Of a stretch of DNA of 40,259 nucleotides, positions 15,978-23,588 are shown in pieces. The notes beneath the pieces were generated by a model. That model saw only the letters and a program-made list of their open reading frames with translations, was not told the DNA's origin and made no database searches. Every line of letters starts with the position of its first letter. Positions within the stretch are counted from its first letter, which is position 1. Source of the stretch: an uncultured Bacteroidales bacterium (GTDB taxonomy: Bacteria > Bacteroidota > Bacteroidia > Bacteroidales > Paludibacteraceae); contig CAMJJT010000017.1 in the NCBI GenBank assembly GCA_946406195.1, positions 1 to 40,259 on the forward strand. Reading direction: 5' to 3'. The position numbers and the translations under genes are program-made.

Positions 15978-17861
15978 ATGAAAATCCCAAAAATCCCGTC
16001 CACCGTCTTGCGAATGAGTATTTTTGTGCTCCTCGCAGTAGTCGTTGTTTTAATGTTCCCGCGGTATAACAATGCCTTCCGCTATCATTTCGAGATAGGC
16101 AAACCGTGGGGCTACGCCACGCTGACGGCGGATTTTGACTTCCCGATCTACAAGACCGATGAGCAGTTGACGAAGGAGCAGAAACAACTGCTCTCCACCT
16201 TCACGCCTTGTTATAAATATATCAAAAACGTCCAGCGTCAGGTGCTCGTCGTCTCCCTTCAGGAAATGGAGTGGTTGCAGGAAAATGGGTTCGGACGCAT
16301 CGCTGTTTCGCAGAACAGGGTCTCCAAAACCTATCCCCTTTCGGAAGTCTATACCCTCAAGAGCGCTTTCAACCGTTTCGGCTATGACTGCGCTCAGAAC
16401 CTCGTGCGCGACACCGTCCTCACCGACCAACTCAAGACACGCCTCCTCTCTTCGCTCTCGCCTACGCAGGGACTTGTCCAGAAAGGGGAGAAAATCATCG
16501 AGAAAGGAGAAATCGTTTCCGAGCGGGATTACCAGATCTTGCAATCTCTCCGCCGCGCTTATGACGAAGAATCGGTCAGTGCTCACCAACGCACTCTCTC
16601 CATCCTCGGGGAATCGATCCTCGTGGCGCTCTTCCTCTTGCTCTTTGTCATCTATCTGTACGTCTTCCGCCTTCAGTACCTGCGTTCTACCTCTACGGTC
16701 CTTTTCTTCTGCTTGCAGATGTTCATCGTCATCGCCTTGGCGTGTCTCTCCTTGCGGTTCAACCTCTCCGTCTATCTCATTCCTTTTGCGTGGGTACCTA
16801 TCTTAACGCGCGTGTTCTTCGATTCGCGTACCGCCCTCTTCCTGCATTTCACAACGATCCTCATCTCTTCAATTGTGGTACCTGCTCCCGTGGAGTTTTT
16901 CTTCATCCAGATCGTCGTGGGTATGGTGGCTGTCTCTTCGCTCAACGACATGACACGCCGCGCACAACTCGTCCAAACGGCAGGATGGATACTCCTCTCG
17001 CAATCACTTGCTTACACCGCGATCTCTTTTGCCCAAACGGGCTCGTGGCTCTCTATCGACCCGTGGTTGTACCTCTATTTCTTCATCTGTGCCCTGCTCA
17101 CAGTCGGCTGCTACGGACTGATTTATATGTTTGAGAAGAGTTTCCGCTTCATCTCTTCTATCACGCTGGTCGAACTCACGGATATTAACTCCGAACTCCT
17201 CCACGCGCTCGCAGAGAAAGCCCCGGGCACTTTCCAGCACTCCATGCAAGTCTCTAACCTCGCAGCCGAGGCAGCGAAGACCATCGGAGCCAACGCTCTC
17301 CTCGTCCGTACCGGTGCCCTCTATCATGACATAGGAAAAATGACCAACCCCTTCTATTTCGTGGAGAACCAGACTGGAGTCGAGAATCCGCTCCTCTCGA
17401 TGGATCCCCGCGAAGCGGCACAAGTGGTTATATCTCATGTCTCGGAGGGAGAGAAAATAGCCCGCAGAAACCATCTGCCCGAAGTGGTCATCAATTTTAT
17501 CACCACCCATCATGGCACCTCCCTCACCCGTTATTTCTATAACACATGGTGTAACGCCCATCCTAAAGAGACCGTCGATGAGTCCCTCTTCCGCTATCCC
17601 GGACCCAAACCTTCTACCAAAGAAGGGGCAATCCTCATGATGGCGGACGCTATCGAAGCGCGCTCACGGAGCCTCGAAGACTTCTCCGAAGCCTCCATCG
17701 CCAAGGCGGTGAACCAGATGATCGACGCCCAGATAGCCGACGGACAATTCGCCGAGACACCCCTCTCTTTCAAGGATGTCGAAGACATCCGGCGTGTCTT
17801 CACCTCCCGCCTCACCGCCATGAACCATCATCGTATCAGCTATCCCACATTAAATAAATAG
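15978..17861 (+). CDS. 7TM-HD family cyclic-di-AMP phosphodiesterase, PgpH-like
   Basis: A 627-residue inner-membrane protein. One N-terminal TM helix (about 12-28) precedes an extracytoplasmic domain (about 29-205, ending in the QGLVQKGEKIIEKGEIVSERDYQIL segment characteristic of the 7TMR-HDED domain). A block of about seven TM helices (205-400) and a cytoplasmic HD domain (about 415-600) follow. HD-domain metal-binding residues are visible in FQHSMQVSNLA, LYHDIGKM, ISHVSEGEKIA, FITTHHGT and MMADAIEARS. The architecture matches PgpH, which hydrolyses cyclic di-AMP and so affects potassium and osmotic control. A 40-bp gap containing octad-like CACG repeats separates it from the fusion gene. 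Confidence 0.9.
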   Translation: MKIPKIPSTVLRMSIFVLLAVVVVLMFPRYNNAFRYHFEIGKPWGYATLTADFDFPIYKTDEQLTKEQKQLLSTFTPCYKYIKNVQRQVLVVSLQEMEWLQENGFGRIAVSQNRVSKTYPLSEVYTLKSAFNRFGYDCAQNLVRDTVLTDQLKTRLLSSLSPTQGLVQKGEKIIEKGEIVSERDYQILQSLRRAYDEESVSAHQRTLSILGESILVALFLLLFVIYLYVFRLQYLRSTSTVLFFCLQMFIVIALACLSLRFNLSVYLIPFAWVPILTRVFFDSRTALFLHFTTILISSIVVPAPVEFFFIQIVVGMVAVSSLNDMTRRAQLVQTAGWILLSQSLAYTAISFAQTGSWLSIDPWLYLYFFICALLTVGCYGLIYMFEKSFRFISSITLVELTDINSELLHALAEKAPGTFQHSMQVSNLAAEAAKTIGANALLVRTGALYHDIGKMTNPFYFVENQTGVENPLLSMDPREAAQVVISHVSEGEKIARRNHLPEVVINFITTHHGTSLTRYFYNTWCNAHPKETVDESLFRYPGPKPSTKEGAILMMADAIEARSRSLEDFSEASIAKAVNQMIDAQIADGQFAETPLSFKDVEDIRRVFTSRLTAMNHHRISYPTLNK

Positions 17862-17862
17862 T

Positions 17863-17882
17863 ATCGACCAATTTTGGTCAAT
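17863..17882 (+). repeat. 20-nt near-palindrome, copy 2
   Basis: Reads ATCGACCAATTTTGGTCAAT, directly after the PgpH stop. Its core GACCAATTTTGGTC is a perfect palindrome; its right end differs from the other copies. Confidence 0.65.
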
Positions 17883-17902
17883 CCCAAATCGTACATTGTA
17901 AA

Positions 17903-18964
17903 TTGTCAAATCGTAAATTATATTTGGCTCCCATGGAGGACGTCACCGACCCTGCCTTCCGTGCCCTTTGTAAACGCTACGGAGCGGATCGCGTCTATAC
18001 GGAGTTCGTCAACGCCGACGCACTCGTCCGTGACATCGCCTCCACCACGCGCAAACTGACCATCTCCGATGCCGAGCGACCTGTCGCCATCCAGATCTAC
18101 GGACGCGAACCCGAAGCGATGCGGGACGCTGCCCTCATCGTTGAGCAAGCCAAACCTGACTTCATCGACATCAATTTCGGTTGTCCGGTGAAGAAAGTGG
18201 CGGGTAAAGGCGCCGGGGCTGGTCTTCTCCGCGACGTCCCGAAAATGCTGGAGATCACCCGTGCGGTCGTCAACGCCGTTCACACTCCCGTCACCGCCAA
18301 AACCCGCCTCGGTTGGGATGAAAAAGACTTAATTCCGCGCATCAACCCGCTGGGACTCAACACTCCCTTCCCTTCAGGGGAGGGTCGGAGAGAGGCTTCT
18401 TTCTTCATCGTCTCCCTCGCCGAGGCTCTCCAGGACTGCGGTATCGCCGAACTAGCCATCCACGGTCGCACACGTTCGCAGATGTACCGCGGTGAGGCGG
18501 ATTGGACCCTCATCGGAGAAGTGAAGAACAACCCGCGCATACACATACCTATTATAGGTAACGGGGACGTATGTACGCCCGAACGCGCACGTGAGTGTTT
18601 CGACCGTTACGGCGTGGACGCCATCATGGTCGGTCGTGCCACCTTCGGTGCCCCATGGCTCTTCGCCGAAATGAAAGAGTATCTCGATCCCTCATTCACG
18701 AGATCACGTGATCACGAGATCACGATCCCTCGCTCCATGTCCGACAAGGTCGCTGTTCTCAAAGAACACGTCCTTTCCTCCATTTCATGGTGTGGCAACG
18801 ACGAGCGAAAAGGCATCATCCATTCCCGTCGGCATTTTGCAGCCTCTCCGGTCTTCAAAGGCCTTGATAACTTCAAGCAAACCCGCATCGCCCTCCTCCG
18901 TGCAGAAACGGTCGAAGAAGTCTTTGCCATCATGGATTCCATCGTCGCCCAATGGGGAAACTAA
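17903..18964 (+). CDS. tRNA-dihydrouridine synthase (Dus family)
   Basis: FMN-dependent enzyme reducing uridines in tRNA D-loops; 353 residues. The TIM barrel begins KLYLAPMEDVTDPAFRALC; the catalytic Cys is in DINFGCPVKKVAGKGAGAGLL; FMN phosphate-binding motifs are ELAIHGRTRSQMYRGEADW, IIGNGDV and IMVGRATFGAPWLF. The start is TTG at 17903: no ATG exists before the first strand in this frame (the next, 17932, would remove KLYLAP), and the TTG sits in AT-rich heptad-like repeats. Two extra segments are unlike the family: about 25 residues around LNTPFPSGEGRREA, encoded partly by a hairpin at 18365-18384, and FTRSRDHEITIP, encoded by octads at 18697-18728. Neither interrupts the catalytic motifs. 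Confidence 0.9.
   Translation: MSNRKLYLAPMEDVTDPAFRALCKRYGADRVYTEFVNADALVRDIASTTRKLTISDAERPVAIQIYGREPEAMRDAALIVEQAKPDFIDINFGCPVKKVAGKGAGAGLLRDVPKMLEITRAVVNAVHTPVTAKTRLGWDEKDLIPRINPLGLNTPFPSGEGRREASFFIVSLAEALQDCGIAELAIHGRTRSQMYRGEADWTLIGEVKNNPRIHIPIIGNGDVCTPERARECFDRYGVDAIMVGRATFGAPWLFAEMKEYLDPSFTRSRDHEITIPRSMSDKVAVLKEHVLSSISWCGNDERKGIIHSRRHFAASPVFKGLDNFKQTRIALLRAETVEEVFAIMDSIVAQWGN
18365..18384. repeat. Hairpin repeat inserted in dus
   Basis: CCCTTCCCT-tc-AGGGGAGGG forms a 9-bp stem with one G-T pair; translation PFPSGEG. Similar GGGGAGGG hairpins giving PSGEG-type peptides are, from general experience, frequent dispersed repeats in bacterial genomes. Confidence 0.6.
18697..18728 (+). repeat. 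8-bp tandem repeat inside dus
   Basis: Four octads: CACGAGAT, CACGTGAT, CACGAGAT, CACGATCC. They encode TRSRDHEIT in a C-terminal part of the Dus protein. Confidence 0.85.
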
Positions 18965-18965
18965 A

Positions 18966-19053
18966 CTCGAAAACCCGAAAACTCGAAAACTCGAGATCAC
19001 GTAATCACGAGATCCCGAGATCACGAAAAATGTGAAAATGTGAAAATGACCAA
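18966..19053 (+). repeat. 8-bp tandem repeat filling the dus-transporter gap
   Basis: Eleven octads in unbroken 8-nt phase starting CTCGAAAA, CCCGAAAA, CTCGAAAA, CTCGAGAT and ending ATGTGAAA, ATGTGAAA, ATGACCAA. The unit sequence drifts from CTCGAAAA to CACGAGAT to ATGTGAAA, and the ATG at 19054 is in the same phase. Confidence 0.88.
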
Positions 19054-20037
19054 ATGAAAAAATTCTTCGATTCCAACGCCCTTTGGCTCTCCATGCTTAT
19101 CGGAGCCCTCGGTTATCAATTCTTCTTACCACTGAAACCCACGCTCCCGTGGCTCATCTTTTTTATGCTTTTCTTCACCTTCTGCAAGGTGAACCCCCTC
19201 GACTTGCGCCTTCATAAATGGCATTGGGTCGTCTTGGCGGCACAGATGATCTTCAGTTTCGGTTCGTACGCCATGCTGCTATATTTTACGGGTAACACGA
19301 TCCTTGCACAAGGCATTCTCATGTGTTTCATCATGCCTACAGCTACCGCTGCGCCGATTATCGCAGGTAAAATGGGCGGCTCCATCCAGAACCTCACGAC
19401 CTTCACTCTCCTCTCTAATTTTGCGACAGCTATCGTCGTACCGGCTACTTTCCCGCTTATTAACCCGGCTTCCGATATGAGTTTCTGGCCTGCTTTTCTC
19501 CTCATCCTCTCTCGCGTCGCACCCCTCCTCCTCGGTCCCTTCTTCTCCGCATGGCTCCTCCGTCTCGCGTATAAATGGAAGACCCGCAAGGAGTTCGTTC
19601 TGCCCGTGAAAATAGCTATCATTCCTTTTTACCTCTGGGTCGCCTCTATCGTTGTTCTCTCAGCCGTCGTCACGGAAACAACAATTTCAAATTTCAAATT
19701 TCAAATTTCAAACATCCTAATCCTATTAGTATTGTCTTTCTTTGTATGCCTTCTTCAGTTCGGCTTGGGCAAATTCATCGGCTATAAATTGCCGGCAGCC
19801 AGCAAAGGAACTGACTATCAGGACGTTCTCATCAACCCCGCTGCCGCTCCAAAAACCATGGAAGGTGTCTCGTCCATCACCGCAGGACAGGCTTTCGGAC
19901 AGAAGAACACATCACTCGGCGTCTGGATGGCGAACACTTACCTCGACCCCTTGGCTTCCCTCGGCGCTGCGGCATACATCATCTGGCAAAACATCTTCAA
20001 TTCCGTTCAATTGATGGTCGTCGCGCATAAAAAATGA
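19054..20037 (+). CDS. Bile acid:sodium symporter (BASS/SBF-like) family transporter
   Basis: A 327-residue polytopic membrane protein with about nine to ten hydrophobic helices and the family-type segments FFMLFFTFCKVNP, MCFIMPTATAAPIIAGKMGGS (the crossed-helix region with the substrate/sodium site), and SSITAGQAFGQKNTSLGVWMANTYLDP near the C-terminus. Family members move bile acids, pantoate, 2-keto acids or other organic anions; the substrate here is unknown. Residues about 210-222 (TISNFKFQISNIL) are encoded by a heptad array and lie at the start of a predicted TM helix. It ends the gldD transcription unit; no hairpin terminator is evident after it. Confidence 0.82.
   Translation: MKKFFDSNALWLSMLIGALGYQFFLPLKPTLPWLIFFMLFFTFCKVNPLDLRLHKWHWVVLAAQMIFSFGSYAMLLYFTGNTILAQGILMCFIMPTATAAPIIAGKMGGSIQNLTTFTLLSNFATAIVVPATFPLINPASDMSFWPAFLLILSRVAPLLLGPFFSAWLLRLAYKWKTRKEFVLPVKIAIIPFYLWVASIVVLSAVVTETTISNFKFQISNILILLVLSFFVCLLQFGLGKFIGYKLPAASKGTDYQDVLINPAAAPKTMEGVSSITAGQAFGQKNTSLGVWMANTYLDPLASLGAAAYIIWQNIFNSVQLMVVAHKK
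19685..19712 (+). repeat. 7-bp tandem repeat inside the transporter gene
   Basis: Four exact TTTCAAA units, translated FKFQISN in the reading frame. Confidence 0.92.
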
Positions 20038-20053
20038 GCATCAACTCTATAGC

Positions 20054-20073
20054 ATCGACCATACATGGGCGAT
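20054..20073 (+). repeat. 20-nt near-palindrome, copy 3
   Basis: Reads ATCGACCATACATGGGCGAT, in the gap after the transporter gene. It is followed by AAAAAATAAATG, similar to the bases after copy 1. Confidence 0.8.
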
Positions 20074-20100
20074 AAAAAATAAATGTTATTTAACATTTTA

Positions 20101-20132
20101 TTTGCACATATCAAAAATTCTTTGTAACTTTG
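20101..20132 (+). promoter_or_regulatory. Promoter of the 980-aa secreted protein gene
   Basis: TTTG (20101-20104), a 20-nt spacer and TAACTTTG (20125-20132). Transcription near 20139 would give an 87-nt leader containing palindrome copy 4. Confidence 0.8.
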
Positions 20133-20153
20133 CACCCGAATTTGAAAAAATGT

Positions 20154-20173
20154 ATCGACCAATCTTGGGCGAT
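20154..20173 (+). repeat. 20-nt near-palindrome, copy 4, in a 5' leader
   Basis: Reads ATCGACCAATCTTGGGCGAT, exactly 100 bp after copy 3 and 15-20 nt after the predicted transcription start, where it could fold as a hairpin. Confidence 0.8.
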
Positions 20174-20225
20174 CACCCCATAACAACAAACTAACTTTAT
20201 TGTTTAACTAAATCAATCAATCATT

Positions 20226-23168
20226 ATGAGAAAACTATTCTCTTTGATCGCTGCCGTGCTTTTCGCAGGCAGCATGATGGCAACAACTGTGACAAAGACT
20301 GTCGAAGAGTTGGCTACTGCTAATTCTTGGGAAAATAGTGCAGTTGTTACACCGTTTAACTTTGATGACGTGATTTCCGTTGCTACGGAAGCTACTGATG
20401 CCAACACGGGTAAGTATTACACGAATGGTCAACAGATTCGTCTCTATCAGACGGGTTCTGCCAAAATGATCATCTCCGCTGCTGATGGCTACACGATTAG
20501 TTCTATTACTTTGGAGTACGCTTCCCAAAACGGCGGTATTTTCGCAGAAGCTGCTTCGGGAGTAGCCGTTCCTTTTGAAAACGTACAGTCCGCTACTTTC
20601 ACCGTAACTAATTCCGGTGATGCTACTAACGGTCAGGCACGTGTCACTTCTTTCTCTGTAACGTACGCTGCTGCTGGTGGTGAAGTTCCTCAAACGGCTG
20701 CCGATACACTTCAGGCCTACATCGCCGACATGATCTTAATTCGAGAATTTATTGCTACTTTTAGTCCGCAGGCAGCTTCTTCGTTTGACGGGTATATCTC
20801 TGGTTATCAGCAAGTTTTACAGTCTGAAAACGTGGAGCTGATAAGAAAGGCTATCGCTGAAATAGATCAGCAAAGACCCACCTTCATTAGTATGGTTCTC
20901 TCGCTTGGTAAAGAAGCATTGAATACTACTCTTCAAGCACTGTTGCAGGATGGCGACAGCGAAGAGTGTCAACAAATCATTTCTAACGCACAGGCTGCAA
21001 TTAACGCAATCAATTGGGATGATTCGAAGTCGGTAGAGCAAAACCTGACTTACCTCCAAAATGAAGGAACCCGAATCTATAACGACGCTGTCGCTGCTCT
21101 TGACAGAGCGCGCAACCCGCTGACACCGATCACATGCTTAGAGGTTTATCAGAAAGCAAAGAACGATACAGTTCTTCTTAACCCTGTTACCGTTACCTAT
21201 TCGAACGGTGCTAATGTATGGGTAATGGATGGAAGTGCATCTATGTTGATTTATTTGCCGAGTGGTTTTACCAATAATTTCAAGGCTGGTGACGTCCTCA
21301 CAGGTGTTGCCGGTGTTGTAGATATTTATCAGAATATTGTTTATGAGGTGAAACCTGACGCTACGCAAGCTGCTGCTATCACGGTTACCTCGGGTGAAGC
21401 TCCTGCTCCTTCTCAGGCAGCTGTTATTGAGGCAAGCGACGTGAACAAATATGTGATTCTTCCGGGCTTCTCCATCAAAGGTGCGTTTACTGCTGACTCC
21501 AAGACTAGTCTGCCGGCTGCTTTGGGTACCGATACAGTAACTATCTATAATAACTTCAAGTTTGCTTATACTTTCGAGGCTGGTAAGACCTACAATATTA
21601 CTGGTGTCGTTTCCGCTTATAAAGGCAACCCGCAAGTTTACTTCATCTCCGCTGAAGAGGCTGGTGGCGACGTTCCTCCGACTCCCTCTATTAACTACTA
21701 CGTAGCTGGTTCGATGAACGGATGGGCTGCTGATGCAGCGTATATGCTCACCCCGAACAATGAAAACCTCTATCAGGGCGAGTTCACCTTTGCTGCTAAC
21801 GATGAGTTCAAAGTAATCGGTGTCGAGGGTGAGACCACTACTTGGTTCCCGGGTGGAATGGACAACAACTTCAAAATCACCGAGGCTGGTGACTACAAGA
21901 TCACCTTCAACCCCGCTGGTAACGTTGACGGTTGGTATGCTGGCTACTTCAATGTAGTTAAGAAGCAAATCATCCAATACGAAGTAGCACAAGCTATCTC
22001 TGCTGGTATTCCGGATGGAACAGAGATTATGGTTCGTGGTATTATCACCAAGATGGAGTTCAAAGGGGCTAACTTCGCTAAATTCGGTTCTGTCAACATC
22101 TACGTGGCTGACGTTAACGGCGCTGAGGGTGAGTTTGAGTTCTTTAACTGCTTCTCCCTCAATGCAGATACCTTCCGTACTTCTATCCCGAACTACGACC
22201 CGACTGACAAAAACTGGGCACAGTTCCGCGAAGTAGCTGACGCTAACGGCAACGCTATCCACGTAGGAGACACCGTCATCGCGTTCGGTGAGTATCTCTA
22301 CTACCAACAGAAATCTATTTACGAACTCAACACTGGTTGCTACCTCGTGGACATCAAATCCGCTCCCGTACCTCCCGCTCAAGACATCAATGTGAATATG
22401 TCTGAAGGCTTATTCTACAACGATTACGTAGCTGATGAAGGCTGGTGGCAAATCTATGGCTCGAACGAGAAATTTGACGTTTCTATTTCTAATGTCGAAA
22501 CGACTCAGGCGGAAGGTACTTATACCATTAATGACCTCGATGCAGACTATACCTACGTAGGTGTTATCAATGGCAACGATACCAATTATGTTTCCTTCGT
22601 AGATGGTTCGGTTACCCTTTCTATCGACGCGCAGACTGATGCCGTAACCATTGCCGGTACACTCGTCGGCGATGATGGTAACAACTACATCTTCAACTTG
22701 CAATTCATCGTTCCGAAACCGACCGAGACAGTTAACGTAAACATTCAGAACGCTGAGCTGATTGATTATTATGTTGATTACGGCCTGTATGGTGTTTATG
22801 GTACGGACGCAAACGACATTTATGTTCAAATCGCTATCTGGACTGAGACCTTCGAAGGTAACTTCACAGAAACAGACCTCGACGTTCAATATATAGGCTC
22901 CGGTATCTTTGAGGGTGAAGAGCAGGTGAATATCTACACGGCTGCTATCACCGTTACTCCGGGCAACGGCGGTGACTACAACATCACGGCTACACTGCTC
23001 TGCTACAACAACAAGCAGTACAACGTAACCATGTACGTTCCGGCTGGCGAAATGGCTATAGAGAACGTTGATGCCGCTATTAAGGCCATCAAGCGCCTCG
23101 TTAACGGTAACCTCATCATTGAGAAGGGCAACAAGACCTACAATGTAAACGGTACTGTTATCCGCTAA
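20226..23168 (+). CDS. Large secreted modular protein with C-terminal sorting-like motif, function unknown
   Basis: 980 residues, exported: signal peptide 1-19 (MRKLFSLIAAVLFAGSMMA). Visible modules: a beta-rich domain (about 25-150); an alpha-helical bundle (about 155-298); an OB-fold-like beta domain (about 300-395) and a second stretch to about 478; a starch-binding-like module beginning YYVAGSMNGW (about 490-580); another OB-like domain (about 583-712); two related tandem beta domains starting INVNM (about 720-832) and VNVNI (about 836-938). The last 30 residues, KAIKRLVNGNLIIEKGNKTYNVNG.VIR, match the end of the next protein. No catalytic motif is recognised. The modules and signal suggest a surface glycan-binding or adhesive role, but this is inference. 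Codons rich in GCT, GGT and CGT differ from neighbouring genes, suggesting high expression. Confidence 0.85.
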   Translation: MRKLFSLIAAVLFAGSMMATTVTKTVEELATANSWENSAVVTPFNFDDVISVATEATDANTGKYYTNGQQIRLYQTGSAKMIISAADGYTISSITLEYASQNGGIFAEAASGVAVPFENVQSATFTVTNSGDATNGQARVTSFSVTYAAAGGEVPQTAADTLQAYIADMILIREFIATFSPQAASSFDGYISGYQQVLQSENVELIRKAIAEIDQQRPTFISMVLSLGKEALNTTLQALLQDGDSEECQQIISNAQAAINAINWDDSKSVEQNLTYLQNEGTRIYNDAVAALDRARNPLTPITCLEVYQKAKNDTVLLNPVTVTYSNGANVWVMDGSASMLIYLPSGFTNNFKAGDVLTGVAGVVDIYQNIVYEVKPDATQAAAITVTSGEAPAPSQAAVIEASDVNKYVILPGFSIKGAFTADSKTSLPAALGTDTVTIYNNFKFAYTFEAGKTYNITGVVSAYKGNPQVYFISAEEAGGDVPPTPSINYYVAGSMNGWAADAAYMLTPNNENLYQGEFTFAANDEFKVIGVEGETTTWFPGGMDNNFKITEAGDYKITFNPAGNVDGWYAGYFNVVKKQIIQYEVAQAISAGIPDGTEIMVRGIITKMEFKGANFAKFGSVNIYVADVNGAEGEFEFFNCFSLNADTFRTSIPNYDPTDKNWAQFREVADANGNAIHVGDTVIAFGEYLYYQQKSIYELNTGCYLVDIKSAPVPPAQDINVNMSEGLFYNDYVADEGWWQIYGSNEKFDVSISNVETTQAEGTYTINDLDADYTYVGVINGNDTNYVSFVDGSVTLSIDAQTDAVTIAGTLVGDDGNNYIFNLQFIVPKPTETVNVNIQNAELIDYYVDYGLYGVYGTDANDIYVQIAIWTETFEGNFTETDLDVQYIGSGIFEGEEQVNIYTAAITVTPGNGGDYNITATLLCYNNKQYNVTMYVPAGEMAIENVDAAIKAIKRLVNGNLIIEKGNKTYNVNGTVIR

Positions 23169-23190
23169 TAGCCACCGGCTATAACAACTA

Positions 23191-23208
23191 TCCGCCAAGT
23201 TTGGCGGA
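23191..23208. other. Perfect hairpin after the 980-aa gene
   Basis: TCCGCCAA-gt-TTGGCGGA, an 8-bp perfect inverted repeat 23 nt after the stop, just before the terminator; it may protect the mRNA 3' end. Confidence 0.55.
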
Positions 23209-23214
23209 TGAATC

Positions 23215-23250
23215 AGAGGGACGCTCAACAGCGTCCCTCTCTTTATTCTC
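23215..23250 (+). terminator. Rho-independent terminator of the 980-aa gene
   Basis: Stem AGAGGGACGCT / AGCGTCCCTCT with loop caac, followed by a T-rich tail (CTTTATTCTC). Confidence 0.85.
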
Positions 23251-23304
23251 CTCTGCCCGCCTAACAGGCTACACTCCTTTATAACTACCAAATCGGAACT
23301 GAAC

Positions 23305-23348
23305 CATAAGATCACCATAAGATGACCATAGAATCACCATAGGATGAA
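23305..23348. repeat. 11-bp tandem repeat, four units
   Basis: CATAAGATCAC, CATAAGATGAC, CATAGAATCAC, CATAGGATGAA in strict 11-nt phase, between the terminator and the next promoter. The rest of 23251-23431 shows no gene, only AT-rich sequence with an alternating TATATA stretch near 23381-23403. Confidence 0.88.
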
Positions 23349-23431
23349 TACCCCAAAATGGAAAAAAATCACGCTTTATACTATATATACACAGTATATA
23401 TACATTTTGTTTGATTTTTTTTGTTCAAATA

Positions 23432-23463
23432 TTTGCATATTCGAAAAATTATTAGTAATTTTG
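23432..23463 (+). promoter_or_regulatory. Promoter of the 830-aa secreted protein gene
   Basis: TTTG (23432-23435), a 20-nt spacer and TAATTTTG (23456-23463). The sequence after the -7 box, CACCCGA, is the same as after the 980-aa gene promoter, suggesting shared regulation. Confidence 0.78.
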
Positions 23464-23482
23464 CACCCGATTTATGAAAACC

Positions 23483-23554
23483 CTAGTAAACCTAGAAAAT
23501 CTAGTACCTCTAGTCTATCTAGTTCTTCTAGTGCATCTAGTAAATCTAGTATAA
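23483..23554 (+). repeat. 9-bp tandem repeat (8 units) in the 5' leader of the 830-aa gene
   Basis: Eight 9-nt units, each starting CTAG (seven CTAGT, one CTAGA) followed by variable bases: for example CTAGTACCT, CTAGTCTAT, CTAGTTCTT, CTAGTGCAT. It occupies most of the predicted leader between the transcription start and the ATG. Confidence 0.92.
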
Positions 23555-23588
23555 TTAACATTTATTAACCAAAAAAAATCAAACTATC

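Noticed and set aside
21138..23318. Long open frames (414 and 302 codons) antisense to the 980-aa secreted protein gene
   Set aside because: The sense frame has a signal peptide, promoter, terminator and domain structure; the antisense frames have none and arise from low stop-codon density.
13858..23554. Tandem arrays considered as CRISPR
   Set aside because: Units are 7-11 bp, directly adjacent, with no spacers of 25-40 bp, no cas genes and no leader.
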